Source: Photobacterium sp. CCB-ST2H9 (GTDB lineage: Bacteria; Pseudomonadota; Gammaproteobacteria; Enterobacterales; Vibrionaceae). Taken from it: a DNA stretch of 64,000 nucleotides. The DNA lies in contig NZ_CP100426.1 of assembly GCF_023151555.2 (NCBI RefSeq), positions 124,001-188,000 of the forward strand, in the 5' to 3' direction. This document shows, one piece after another, positions 53,762-62,712 of this stretch. How positions within the stretch are numbered: the stretch's first letter is position 1; each line of letters starts with the position of its first letter. The position numbers and the translations under genes were made by a program. The notes beneath the pieces are model-generated. The model ran no database searches. It had not been told where the DNA came from and saw nothing but the letters and a program-made list of their open reading frames with translations.

Positions 53762-54505
53762 TTGGCTGATTTTTCGGTTTCGATGCTCTCGGTGCTGGGC
53801 CTGAGCAGCATCGCGATTCTGACCTCAGTGATCGCCGCCATCCTGGGTTTTGGCGGTGGGATGCTGCTGATTGCGTTTATGCCGCTGTTTCTGCCGGCTG
53901 CTGCAGTCATTCCGGTCCATGGTGTCACGCAAATGGTCAGCAACGTCAGCCGGGCTGTTTTCTCCTGGCGTGAAGTTGCATGGTATTTGTTGCCGGCCTA
54001 CTTCATTGGTGCAGCAACAGGTACCTTGCTGGTTGGGTTGACTGTGGTGCATTTAGCCACCAATTACCTGCCGCTGTTTATCGGCAGTTATATTTTGCTC
54101 AATGTCTGGCACAAAGGATTCATGGGCTGGATCAGTCGGTTTGAGTCTATGTTTATGGCAGGTTTTGTCTTGAGCGCTTTGGGGCTGCTGGTTGGGGCTC
54201 CCGGACCTGTGTTTCATCCGATGGTGATGAAAAAACTCGGGAATAAGCATCAGCTGGTGGCAACGACGGCAATGATGATGACTATTGCGCATGGCCTGAA
54301 ACTGCTGATGTTTGGCTGGATTGGATTTGCTTATCTTGAACAGTGGCCATTGCTGCTCGTCCTGATGCTTTCGGCCATTCTGGGTTCCTGGCTGGGAACC
54401 CATGTTCGCCGACGAACAGATGATGAGATGTGGATTGTTGCCATGAAAATCTTACTGAGTGCACTGGCAGTCCACATGATGATCTCAGTGGCTACTGAGC
54501 TGTGA
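53762..54505 (+). CDS. TauE/SafE-family sulfite/anion exporter
   Basis: 247 residues from a TTG at 53762, which lies 5-6 bases after GGAGGAGG; the upstream TTG at 53732 has no ribosome site. Eight membrane segments, with ILGFGGGMLLIAFMPLFLP and GLLVGAPGPVFHPMVMKK matching the two signature loops of the family. Probably exports sulfite or organosulfur anions. Confidence 0.85.
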   Translation: MADFSVSMLSVLGLSSIAILTSVIAAILGFGGGMLLIAFMPLFLPAAAVIPVHGVTQMVSNVSRAVFSWREVAWYLLPAYFIGAATGTLLVGLTVVHLATNYLPLFIGSYILLNVWHKGFMGWISRFESMFMAGFVLSALGLLVGAPGPVFHPMVMKKLGNKHQLVATTAMMMTIAHGLKLLMFGWIGFAYLEQWPLLLVLMLSAILGSWLGTHVRRRTDDEMWIVAMKILLSALAVHMMISVATEL

Positions 54506-54569
54506 TCACAAGCAGTGACTGCAAGTTGATGACATAAACTTGGAATGACATGAATAAGGGAGAGAACAC

Positions 54570-55022
54570 ATGGAAAAGGAAACTTTGGCTGCTGCCTGGC
54601 TGGCCTATGTTGAGGTGACGGGTCCGTATGGCGAGAATTATGAGCCAGCTTTACAGACCCTGTTTTCCTGGGCAGGTCAGCACGGAGTTGAAGACGGTCA
54701 GTGTATTTTTGTTTATCTGGATGACGTCGAAACGACCCCTGCGCAGAAATGCCGGACCCGAGTGGGGATGACTGTTCCTGAAGGAACGATAACGGGTGGT
54801 GCAGTTGCGCTGATGCATTTACCGGGGGGGGAATATGCAACCCTGCGGGAAAAAGTCACAGATAAGTCTCAGTACGGCGCTTACTGGCAGCAACTGAATC
54901 AGGAATTAGCGGCTGTTTCCTCGCTGAGTTTTGATGGAGAAAGACCTTGCTTTGAGCTTTATCACAGTGTGGATGAAGAAAAGGATATCTGTGATACCAG
55001 CTTTTGCATGCCGGTGAAATAG
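54570..55022 (+). CDS. GyrI-like (SbmC/AraC effector-binding) domain protein
   Basis: 150 residues with the SHS2-like GyrI fold: YVEVTGPYGENYEPALQTLFSWA, the DDVETTP turn, RTRVGMTVP, and CFELYHSVDEEKDI. Members bind small amphipathic ligands or inhibit DNA gyrase (SbmC). Free-standing, GGGAGAG ribosome site. Downstream is an inverted repeat. Confidence 0.85.
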   Translation: MEKETLAAAWLAYVEVTGPYGENYEPALQTLFSWAGQHGVEDGQCIFVYLDDVETTPAQKCRTRVGMTVPEGTITGGAVALMHLPGGEYATLREKVTDKSQYGAYWQQLNQELAAVSSLSFDGERPCFELYHSVDEEKDICDTSFCMPVK

Positions 55023-55027
55023 AATTC

Positions 55028-55075
55028 GCAGCAAACAGACTCTTATGTTGTGCCTGTATTCAGTCTGTTTGCTGC
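55028..55075. terminator. 14-bp inverted repeat between convergent genes
   Basis: GCAGCAAACAGACT (55028-55041) and AGTCTGTTTGCTGC (55062-55075), perfect, 20-base spacer. It sits between the ends of two convergent genes and probably works as a bidirectional terminator, though there is no U-tract; the spacer is longer than usual. Confidence 0.5.
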
Positions 55076-55090
55076 AAAGGTAGTGCGAGG

Positions 55091-56045
55091 TTAATCCTCT
55101 GATAAATCAAGATATTCCTGTAACTCTGAGAGCTGCCGGATGCGTTCGGCAGCTAATATCCCAAGCCAGTCTTCCTGCGTCAGGTTTGGATTCAGTGATG
55201 TCAGCAAAGCTGCCGTCTGATCGCGATAACTTCGCCAGGCTCGCTGCACGCTCTCAAGATCTTCAGCGCTGACCTCAAGATTGATATCTTCAATGGGTTC
55301 AGCTTTTAATCGTTGCGTCAGGTTGCTGAAAGTCTGTTCCAGCGTTAAATCTGCTTCCTCCAGGGCCGGAATATCTTCAGGTTCTGAACCAGACAGTGTG
55401 TCGATAATTTGTGAGAGATACCTGTCATTTTGTACAGAAACGGACTCAATCCGAAAAGCGGAATGGCTGCTCCCGCTGTGTAATTCTTCATGCCTTGCTT
55501 TGTGTTCAAAAAAATCATTCGCCATTTGAACCGCATTTTTGATGGCAGTTTGTTGCGAAGGTGAAAAGGTGGCGGATGGCCCCTTCCTGACGATTATTTC
55601 TGGCCAGTTGTTGTTCGCCGGCAAAGCGATTGGTACAAAAGGCGGTGCCAACTCCGCTGGTCACGTACTGACATAAGTCGAATTGAAACGGTTTCTGATG
55701 CTGCCAGTGATCGTAGGCATCCAGAACGGCATATTTCACTTCAGCCGGGGCAAAACCGCCCTGACAGATCAATTGCAGTGTCTGTTCATTTTTTGGTTGT
55801 TGCAGGTATCGGGTATTGCGGGATATCTGTTCTGCCACTTCCCATATCTGATAAAGCGAATTGTCTGAAACAGCTTTGTTGTAGGCCATTCTGTCGGCTT
55901 CTGTCAGGTTTTCTGGTTTCAGATTTCCGGCTTGTGCGCACAGTTGTTTCGTGCCGGGATCGAGATTGACATTTACCGGCGACTGATTGGCCAGAGAGGG
56001 CAGAGAAATAAATAGTGTGATCAGGGAAAGGGCTGAAGCCTTCAC
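55091..56045 (-). pseudogene. DUF1311/LprI-like secreted protein gene with a frameshift
   Basis: Two reverse frames make one protein. The first, best started at a GTG at 56045 (AAAGG upstream), has signal peptide KASALSLITLFISLPSLANQ and a Cys-containing body through DLCQYVTSGVGTAFCTNRFAGEQQ. It stops at 55515, while the second frame continues from about 55610 with TFSPSQQTAIKNAVQMANDF and ends with VQRAWRSYRDQ and AERIRQLSELQEYL, the W.(S)YRD...R..EL pattern of DUF1311/LprI-N proteins. The second frame has no start or signal of its own. The shift lies about 55575-55620, possibly at a GGGG run. It may be a real mutation or a sequencing error. Confidence 0.65.
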
Positions 56046-56215
56046 AGAGAAACCTTTAATGGCGTGTCCTGACATAGTCGGGTGTATGGTGAATCGGAAA
56101 GTGTGCCGATACGATCGCAGGTTGTTCGTGAAAGAACAAGGGGTATGAAGCAATAATCCGGCCTGTTGCGAGTGATCTCGTCAAAGATAGCTGAAACAGG
56201 CCAGAAGCACGATTG

Positions 56216-56794
56216 TTAGCGTGGCTGAGTCAGCAGTCGTTCAATGCTCTGAGTCAGTTTTTTATCGTCCGGTTTGGTGGTGCTGGCGAAGACGGTCACG
56301 ACTTTGCCCTGACGATCGACCAGATATTTATAGAAATTCCATTTTGGTGTGACACCTGAGTCTTCGGCGAGTTGCCGGAAGACCGGATTCGCATCACTGC
56401 CACGCACTGCGCTCCGGGTCATCATCGGAAAAGTAACGCCGTAGTCCAGGTAGCATACTTTGGCGGTATTTTTTTCAGTGCCTCTGTCCTGAAAAAAGTC
56501 ATTGGAAGGAAAGCCGATGACAGCAAACCCTTGATCTTTATAGGTCTTGTAAAGTGCTTCTAAACCTTCAAATTGCGGCGTGAATCCACATTGACTGGCC
56601 GTGTTGACCAGGAGTAATACCTGTCCCTGATATTGCTGACACAAGTTAACGGTATCCGTACTGTTGAGTTTGCCAATTTCATAATTCAGCAACGGGGGGC
56701 AGTCTGAACGAGCTGCCTGAGCCGGAACAACGGCCATCAGTGACGAGGCGAAAAGCGTTGCTTTAATGAGATATCTGGCAATTGAGCGTTGCAT
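56216..56794 (-). CDS. Periplasmic glutathione peroxidase
   Basis: 192 residues from ATG 56794 (AGGAA 7 bases upstream; the ATG at 56800 touches it). Signal peptide ending VVPAQAA. Catalytic Cys in VNTASQCGFTPQFEGLEALY; GFPSNDFF (Gln replaced by Asn) and KWNFYKYLVDRQG complete the active site. Thiol peroxidase with cysteine rather than selenocysteine, exported unlike most family members. Confidence 0.9.
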   Translation of the reverse strand: MQRSIARYLIKATLFASSLMAVVPAQAARSDCPPLLNYEIGKLNSTDTVNLCQQYQGQVLLLVNTASQCGFTPQFEGLEALYKTYKDQGFAVIGFPSNDFFQDRGTEKNTAKVCYLDYGVTFPMMTRSAVRGSDANPVFRQLAEDSGVTPKWNFYKYLVDRQGKVVTVFASTTKPDDKKLTQSIERLLTQPR

Positions 56795-56800
56795 ATGCAT

Positions 56801-57121
56801 TTCCTGTCCATAGCGGCCAATTCAGATTGATGACCATTCATATCAGTATTGTGTTCAATTTAAGCACTGAATGATAGTCACGGAGTAAATTCAGCAGATT
56901 TTTCTGATGTGGCTGTCTGATTCACAGGCAGTTTGTGCGTGATTTACTGTGAAGCGGGTGTGTCTTGACTGCGCCAAGAATGAAGACTGGTATTTTTCGT
57001 GTAAGGGACTCATACGGAATGTCTACGCTGTTCGGGGACATAAAATTCTCACTTTTTGCTCAATCCAGATGAAATTTATCGATTTTTTTGTTTAAAACGA
57101 CGCTTGTGTTTTAATCCGCCT
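56801..57121. other. Intergenic region before the lipase gene
   Basis: About 320 bases without a gene. It is followed by a hairpin and a terminator (57122-57192) that have no obvious upstream gene on this strand. Confidence 0.5.
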
Positions 57122-57192
57122 CTAAACAAAAGTTTAGCTCATTCAATAAAACAGAATTCCTTTTAAAGGTGCGCATTAGCGCACTTTTTTGT
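57122..57192 (+). ncRNA. Candidate small RNA 3' end with intrinsic terminator
   Basis: CTAAAC-AAAA-GTTTAG (57122-57137) is a small hairpin; GGTGCGC-ATTA-GCGCAC (57168-57184) followed by TTTTTT is a classic terminator. No gene on the plus strand ends here; the nearest upstream gene runs the other way. The transcript could start near 57050-57100. Position 150 bases before the lipase gene also allows a leader attenuator. Confidence 0.4.
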
Positions 57193-57342
57193 TTTTCATT
57201 TGTTAAAAATTGTCATGATATTGATCAATTTATTTAACATTTGTATGTAAAAAAATGCTCGAGTTGGCAAATACTCAAGGCGTGCAATGAGGCGTAATGC
57301 ACATCATGTTTCCCAAATTGAGCAGATGAATAATTAAGAAGA

Positions 57343-58398
57343 ATGACGATGATGAAGAAACATCCAATCTACCTTTCGTTGGCAGCAGTCCTCATGACAG
57401 GCTCTGCGCAAGCGGCACTAAACGATTATGCCATTGTACTGGTGCATGGCTTCCAGCCTGACCAGTTAAAATCGAAACCCGACCGGGATCAGGTTGGTGT
57501 GGAAGGTGCAGAATACTGGCAGGATTTTTGGCTTGCCCATGCAGATGCCCGGATCGACTGGCCGTCTCATGAGCGGATCGAAGGGAAAATTTCCACTGAT
57601 TACCTGTGGCCGAAACTTAAGGAACTCTCACAAAAAGGGACGTGTAAGCCCGGGTGTGTTTTTGTCACCCATTCCACGGGTGATCTGGTTACACGCTATT
57701 TAATTGATAATCAGGCGAACTGGCTGACAAATGCGGGGCTGGAACCTTTAAATATTGTTGCAACGTATGACTTTGCCGGTGCCGGCGGCGGCTCTGAGTT
57801 AGGTGACCTGGTCGTGAATGTCGCCGAAGGCGGCGGAGCCTGGAACACAACGCTACGCTATGCGCTCTCGCTCTGGCTTGGTGAGTTACCGGACAGTCAA
57901 AATACCGGGGTGCTCAACGATCTGCGTGTTGCAAATGCCCGTCAGCTTGCAGCACTCCCTGACAGCCGGGTGCCGCGATTACGCTTTGCCGGGGACAGCA
58001 GTGACTACCTGGGGGCGACATCAGGTTTCCTGCCGGGCAATGATGATGGCGTGGTTGCCAGCCATTCGTCCTGTGGAGCCAGCGAAGCCGGGGGTTTCAG
58101 CAGCTGCTCAGTGCATGTGGCCTACAGCGGCAAGCTGGCAACCCAGCCGAAAGGCGTGAGCCGTTTCATGCCTTATCACTATCCGCTGCTTATGGGTGAG
58201 GACTACAGTCATCGGGGGGTGATCAGTTCTCAGCATGAGGGGGAGGTAACGACCGCCGCAGCTCAGGCCACTTTATTGGACGGCAAAGTGATCCGGATGA
58301 ACTCGACGGATGAATGGTACTGGCTCAATGGCCACTACTATCGTTACGTCGATGGTTCAGACTCGAAAACGATCTCTGAAATTGCATACAACTTTTAA
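57343..58398 (+). CDS. Secreted lipase of the alpha/beta-hydrolase fold
   Basis: 351 residues (ATG 57343; ATGs at 57349 and 57352 also fit). Signal peptide ends SAQAAL. AIVLVHGFQPDQL gives the oxyanion loop; the nucleophile elbow reads VTHSTGD (Thr in place of the first Gly of GxSxG); a Gly-rich AGAGGGSE stretch and HYPLLMGEDYSHRGV (likely His) follow. Cysteine pairs suggest periplasmic or extracellular folding. Resembles triacylglycerol-lipase-like proteins; no dedicated foldase gene beside it. Confidence 0.8.
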   Translation: MTMMKKHPIYLSLAAVLMTGSAQAALNDYAIVLVHGFQPDQLKSKPDRDQVGVEGAEYWQDFWLAHADARIDWPSHERIEGKISTDYLWPKLKELSQKGTCKPGCVFVTHSTGDLVTRYLIDNQANWLTNAGLEPLNIVATYDFAGAGGGSELGDLVVNVAEGGGAWNTTLRYALSLWLGELPDSQNTGVLNDLRVANARQLAALPDSRVPRLRFAGDSSDYLGATSGFLPGNDDGVVASHSSCGASEAGGFSSCSVHVAYSGKLATQPKGVSRFMPYHYPLLMGEDYSHRGVISSQHEGEVTTAAAQATLLDGKVIRMNSTDEWYWLNGHYYRYVDGSDSKTISEIAYNF

Positions 58399-58412
58399 TC
58401 ATGTCTTTTTCT

Positions 58413-58440
58413 GGCTTTGGTTCTGACCAAAGCCTTTTTT
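58413..58440 (+). terminator. Terminator between the lipase and its companion gene
   Basis: GGCTTTGGT (58413-58421), TCTG loop, ACCAAAGCC (58426-58434), TTTTTT. It ends 14 bases before the next start, so read-through or a very close promoter must serve the next gene. Confidence 0.88.
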
Positions 58441-58454
58441 CGTGAATCGTGACT

Positions 58455-59534
58455 ATGAAGAAAAGGAAAATCGCTGCTGCGCTGACCGGGGGCTGCGTGC
58501 TGTTATGGGGAGCTGCGGCTTTGTGGCCGGAAAAACAATTTCAGACTCAGATCACTCCGGATGAAACACCTGAGCGTACGCCGGAAAAGATGAAGCAGGA
58601 AGCAGGACCCCGGGGGGAAACCATGACCCGGGGTGCGATTTCGGAGAATCATGAACACAGCGAATTGAGCACTGAACCAGAGTTGCGGTTGCCGGTTGAA
58701 ATGAAAACCCAGTTTGCGGTCTTATCGAAGGTTTATGCGGCTGAGCTGGCCTATCCGGCATATTCCCGGCCGATCACGGCGCAAGACAAACAATGGCTGG
58801 AACCCAACCGGTATATGCCGGTGAAAGCTCCGGTGCTGGACGGCGAGGATTCAGCGGCATTAGTGCTGAAAAAGTACCGGCATTTTTTTCCTGAGGATAT
58901 CCGGCTCAGTATTCAGAGTGGTTTACCTGTAGCCGCCATGACGGTGGAACTGTTTGATCTGCAGACACATCAGCGATTGACCGGGAAGAAGACTTTGGAG
59001 AATCAGGTTGTTTTTCCGTCTGAGGAGCACTGGCCGGATGAAATCAGAGCGAAAGCCACCGTGGATTTTTCGACCGGGACAGACATTCTGACCGCAGACT
59101 TTCAATTCTTTGTGCCCGTTGCTGAAGTGACCCAGGTGGCCAAGCCTGTCATTTCCGGGGCCAACGTCGAAATTCCTGTCATGTTAACCGTGAAGAAAGC
59201 CGGGATTTACCGGATCCGGGCCAACCTGTTTACGGCCAGCGGTCAGCCGGTTGCTGTGTTAACAGCAAAGCAAACACTGGCTGCAGGGGAACAGATAATG
59301 ACTCTGCAGGCTTATCATCAGGTGTTTGCTGGTGCTGGTGAATTTGAGCTTCGGACGTTTCAGGTCGAAAAAATGTCCGGTTTTCCCGGTGAGAAAAGTC
59401 AGTATGGTATCAGTCAGCAGCCGGGCTGGCCTTTGGGCTACATTGATACCTCGCTGCTGTCGGATGAGCCTTATGTGCCAACAAAAGCAGAACAGCAGCG
59501 GATGAATTTTCTGGAAAGTGCTGCGTCAGGTTAA
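58455..59534 (+). CDS. Secreted/anchored beta-rich protein (DUF4785-like?)
   Basis: 359 residues from ATG 58455 (a GTG two codons earlier is possible). An N-terminal signal/anchor (IAAALTGGCVLLWGAAAL), a Glu/Pro/Thr-rich linker, then beta-rich domains (VNVEIPVMLTVKKAGIYRIRANLF-like strands, FELRTFQVEKM). Ends with MNFLESAASG. The layout recalls DUF4785 proteins, but that is from memory. Closely follows the lipase, so it may be a partner or surface anchor of it. Confidence 0.5.
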   Translation: MKKRKIAAALTGGCVLLWGAAALWPEKQFQTQITPDETPERTPEKMKQEAGPRGETMTRGAISENHEHSELSTEPELRLPVEMKTQFAVLSKVYAAELAYPAYSRPITAQDKQWLEPNRYMPVKAPVLDGEDSAALVLKKYRHFFPEDIRLSIQSGLPVAAMTVELFDLQTHQRLTGKKTLENQVVFPSEEHWPDEIRAKATVDFSTGTDILTADFQFFVPVAEVTQVAKPVISGANVEIPVMLTVKKAGIYRIRANLFTASGQPVAVLTAKQTLAAGEQIMTLQAYHQVFAGAGEFELRTFQVEKMSGFPGEKSQYGISQQPGWPLGYIDTSLLSDEPYVPTKAEQQRMNFLESAASG

Positions 59535-60413
59535 TGCCTGTTGTGACACATCACTGAGTATCCAGTCGAACAGTAGCGTCAGGGAAGGATTCGGTGCGGT
59601 GTTTGGCCGAACCAGATAATAACACTTTCCTGACGGTACACGCTGCGGGTAAGGCAGGATCAACCGGCCTGCATTCAGGTCCTGCTGCGCCAGCGTCACA
59701 TCACCCACCGCAATGCCAAACCCCTGGATTGCAGCACTGACGGCCAGATCGAGCGTAGCGAAACGCTGGTTCTGGACCGCAACCTGTCCCTGATACCCGA
59801 TATGTTCGAGCCACAATTTCCAGTCAGAGTGCTGAGGGGTTGCATGCAGCCAGGTGTATCTGTGCAATGCGTCCAGTTCGACGGGGAGTGACTCCCGGCC
59901 GAACAGCGAAGGGGAGCACATGGGGGATAAATACTCATCAAAGAGTCTGAATGCTTTCGTGTCTTTCTGCGGGGGCTGCTCTGCATAACAGATCGCCGCG
60001 TCAAAAGGCTCAGAGGCAAAACTGACACTGTGCATGATGGCGGAAGTCAGCTCCACATCAATCTCCGGATGCGCCTGCTGGAATGACATCAGTTTGGGTA
60101 ACAGCCAGGCGGTGATACAGCTTGGTGCTTTGAGCTTGATCTGTTGCTTCTCATTCGAGACCTGATCAACGGCTTTTTGCAATTGAGTCAGGACTTGCTG
60201 GACCAGCGGCAGAAATTCAAGTCCTTTGGGCGTCAGGGTGAGGCCGCGGGCATGTCGCTGAAAAAGGCGGACTCTGAGCTGTTCTTCCAGGGTCTGGATC
60301 TGTCTGCTGACCGCACCCTGAGTGACGTTGAGGTGTTTTGCCGCCGCAGTAAAGTTTAAGTGTTCTGCTGTGATCAGAAAGGCGTGGAGCTCTCGGGTTG
60401 AAGGCAATCTCAT
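59526..60413 (-). CDS. LysR-family transcriptional regulator
   Basis: 295 residues from ATG 60413 (ATG 60425 possible). N-terminal HTH of the GcvA-like LysR branch (FTAAAKHLNVTQGAVSRQIQTLEEQLRVRLFQR) and a periplasmic-binding-like sensor. Converges on the preceding gene with a 9-base overlap and is divergent from the hisC gene, which with the solute-binding protein after it is the likely target. Confidence 0.85.
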   Translation of the reverse strand: MRLPSTRELHAFLITAEHLNFTAAAKHLNVTQGAVSRQIQTLEEQLRVRLFQRHARGLTLTPKGLEFLPLVQQVLTQLQKAVDQVSNEKQQIKLKAPSCITAWLLPKLMSFQQAHPEIDVELTSAIMHSVSFASEPFDAAICYAEQPPQKDTKAFRLFDEYLSPMCSPSLFGRESLPVELDALHRYTWLHATPQHSDWKLWLEHIGYQGQVAVQNQRFATLDLAVSAAIQGFGIAVGDVTLAQQDLNAGRLILPYPQRVPSGKCYYLVRPNTAPNPSLTLLFDWILSDVSQQALT

Positions 60414-60598
60414 CGGTGACACCATTTCGGTTAGCTATGCATTTTTCTCATGGCTAGTATGCCGACTTTTCGATTCTTATTTCAAATTAATTTGTTTAAT
60501 TTATGTAAAGGAAAGATATAAAGACGCTCAGGTTGAATTTTTAATCGAAATAAAGCGCTTGAGCTTGCTATTCATGCATTGCGAAGAGGTGTGCTGTG

Positions 60599-61705
60599 AT
60601 GTCGTTAGCTACGAAACTAGTTCCAGAGGTGGTAAAAAATCTCATACCATATCAGTCTGCAAGACGCATTGGCGGTCAGGGACATATCTGGCTGAATGCC
60701 AATGAACTCGAGCAGAGTGAGCGCTATGGTGAATCAGCAAGTTACAATCGTTACCCTGATTTTCTGCCTCAGATCATTGAGCAGGCTTACCTGGAATATA
60801 GTGACAGCGCTTTCTTCGGCGCCCCTGCGTTGCAGTGTGAAACGATGGCCGTGCGCGGGGCGGATGAAGCCATTGATTTACTGATTCGTACTTTTTGTCA
60901 GCCGGGACACGATCAAATCGTGATATGTCCGCCGACTTATGCCATGTATGAGTTTTGTGCGGATTCAATTGCGGTGACGACGGTGAAGGTACCTCTGACG
61001 GATGATTTTGGTCTGGACGTGGCAGCCGTTCAACCGCACCTGAAAAACAGTAAAATTCTGTTTCTGTGTTCACCGAATAATCCAACAGGTAATGTAATCC
61101 CGCAGGAAGACATTGTCGCTCTGCTTGAAGCCGGCAAGGACTCCACGCTGGTGGTCGTTGATGAGGCATATATCGAGTTTGCCCCTCAGACCAGTGTGTC
61201 GCACCTGATTGCAGACTATCCCAATCTGATTGTGATTCGTACATTGTCAAAAGCTTTTGGTCTGGCATCGATTCGGGTCGGTTTTGTGCTGGCAGACAAG
61301 AGTGTGATGGATTATGTGGCCCGGTTAATTCCGCCATATCCGATTGCTGATCCAAGTGCACTGATTGCCAGAAAAGCGTTGCAGGAAGAGGGTCTTGCAG
61401 CCATGCGCAGACAGGCTGACACCTTGATTACAACAAGAAACTGGTTTGCAGAAGCCGTATCTGCCTTACCTTTTGTGGAGCAGGTTTATCCGTCTTCGAC
61501 CAACTTTGTGTTGGTCAGGTTTAACACGGATGACTGCCTTTACGATTATTTGCTGCAAAAGGGCATCGTGACCCGTAATCAGGCTCATGATCCACGATTG
61601 GCTCGCTGTGTGCGGATTTCAATCGGAACGCAGGCCAGTATGGCGGAAACACTTCAGGCGTTAAAAGATTATCCATTTGATCCAACAAAGATAACGACGG
61701 TGTAA
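60599..61705 (+). CDS. hisC: Histidinol-phosphate aminotransferase-like PLP enzyme
   Basis: 368 residues from ATG 60599. IGGQGHIWLNANELEQ, the PLP Schiff-base region RTLSKAFGLASIRVGF, FLCSPNNPTGNVIP and VDEAYIEF are HisC-type. It is outside a his operon, and directly followed (6 bases) by an amino-acid-binding protein, so it may serve as an aromatic- or histidine-related transaminase rather than the biosynthetic HisC. Confidence 0.85.
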   Translation: MSLATKLVPEVVKNLIPYQSARRIGGQGHIWLNANELEQSERYGESASYNRYPDFLPQIIEQAYLEYSDSAFFGAPALQCETMAVRGADEAIDLLIRTFCQPGHDQIVICPPTYAMYEFCADSIAVTTVKVPLTDDFGLDVAAVQPHLKNSKILFLCSPNNPTGNVIPQEDIVALLEAGKDSTLVVVDEAYIEFAPQTSVSHLIADYPNLIVIRTLSKAFGLASIRVGFVLADKSVMDYVARLIPPYPIADPSALIARKALQEEGLAAMRRQADTLITTRNWFAEAVSALPFVEQVYPSSTNFVLVRFNTDDCLYDYLLQKGIVTRNQAHDPRLARCVRISIGTQASMAETLQALKDYPFDPTKITTV

Positions 61706-61717
61706 GAGGGAATGAGA

Positions 61718-62491
61718 ATGAAAAAACAACTGGGAATGGGCCTGATCCTGGCGACAGCGCTGATCAGCAATGTTCAGGCAGCAGACAGACCCGTGCGTCT
61801 GGCATCTGACTTTACTTATCCGCCATTTAACTACAAAGACGAGCAAGGTACACCGAAAGGGTTTGATATCGAAATCGCGGATGCACTGTGTCAGGAAGCG
61901 CAGCTGGAATGTGTGTGGGTGTCACAAAGCTGGGATGGATTGATTCCTTCATTACTGGCCCGTAAATCAGATGCCATCATGGCTTCAATGCGCATTACGG
62001 AAGAGCGTAAAAAGCGCGTCCTGTTTACCGACAAGTATTACCAGACACCTGCCCGTTTTGTGGCCCGACAAGATGCGGCACTCAGTATTGATAAAACCGG
62101 GCTGGACGGGAAGCGGATCGGGGTTCAGTTAGGGACGATTCACGATCGTTACGTGACTGATATGTACGGCGATGTTGCGAAAATTCAGCGATATACCGGA
62201 CAGGATGAAGTCTATTTAGATCTGGCGTCGGGCCGGTTGGATGCCGCTTTTGGTAATTCCGATCAGTTGGCACTGGCGTTTCTGGATAAGGAGCAAGGGA
62301 AAGGCTTTGAATTTGTGGGCGCCGCTGTGACGGATAAAGCTTACATCGGTGAAGGGACGGCACTGGCATTACGGAAAACCGATAAACAGCTGGCCGAGAA
62401 ATTTAACAAAGCGATTCAGACGATTCGTGAGAACGGAACCTATGATCGGATTGCCGGCAAATACTTTAAATTCGACATTTATGGCGAATAA
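61718..62491 (+). CDS. Amino-acid ABC transporter periplasmic-binding protein (HisJ/ArgT-like)
   Basis: 257 residues from ATG 61718 (GAGGGA six bases upstream). Signal peptide ends NVQAAD. The binding-protein segments ASDFTYPPFNYKDEQG, GFDIEIADALCQEA, CVWVSQSWDGLIPSLLARK, MRITEERKKRVLFTD and NGTYDRIAGKYF match the cluster-3 family for His/Arg/Lys/Orn. No permease or ATPase genes follow; it ends with a terminator. Confidence 0.9.
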   Translation: MKKQLGMGLILATALISNVQAADRPVRLASDFTYPPFNYKDEQGTPKGFDIEIADALCQEAQLECVWVSQSWDGLIPSLLARKSDAIMASMRITEERKKRVLFTDKYYQTPARFVARQDAALSIDKTGLDGKRIGVQLGTIHDRYVTDMYGDVAKIQRYTGQDEVYLDLASGRLDAAFGNSDQLALAFLDKEQGKGFEFVGAAVTDKAYIGEGTALALRKTDKQLAEKFNKAIQTIRENGTYDRIAGKYFKFDIYGE

Positions 62492-62522
62492 TCGATCAGG
62501 TTGATTGTCTTTTTCATACCGG

Positions 62523-62562
62523 AGCAGAAACGCGGGTCAGATGACCGGCGTTTCTGCTTTCT
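62523..62562 (+). terminator. Terminator after the solute-binding-protein gene
   Basis: AGCAGAAACGC (62523-62533) and GCGTTTCTGCT (62548-62558) form an 11-bp stem, followed by TTCT. Strong hairpin, moderate U-tract. Confidence 0.75.
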
Positions 62563-62712
62563 GTGCTTCACTGCTGTTCACACAGCGCAGTGTCCGGAAA
62601 ACTTGCCATTGTCTTTATCTGAGCTGTTCGTACTCAGCGTTGAATCTGCTTGATTTATTTTTTTGATGTCGTAGTGTTGCCCCCTCTGTTTCATATTGTT
62701 TTGTGAGGTCTC

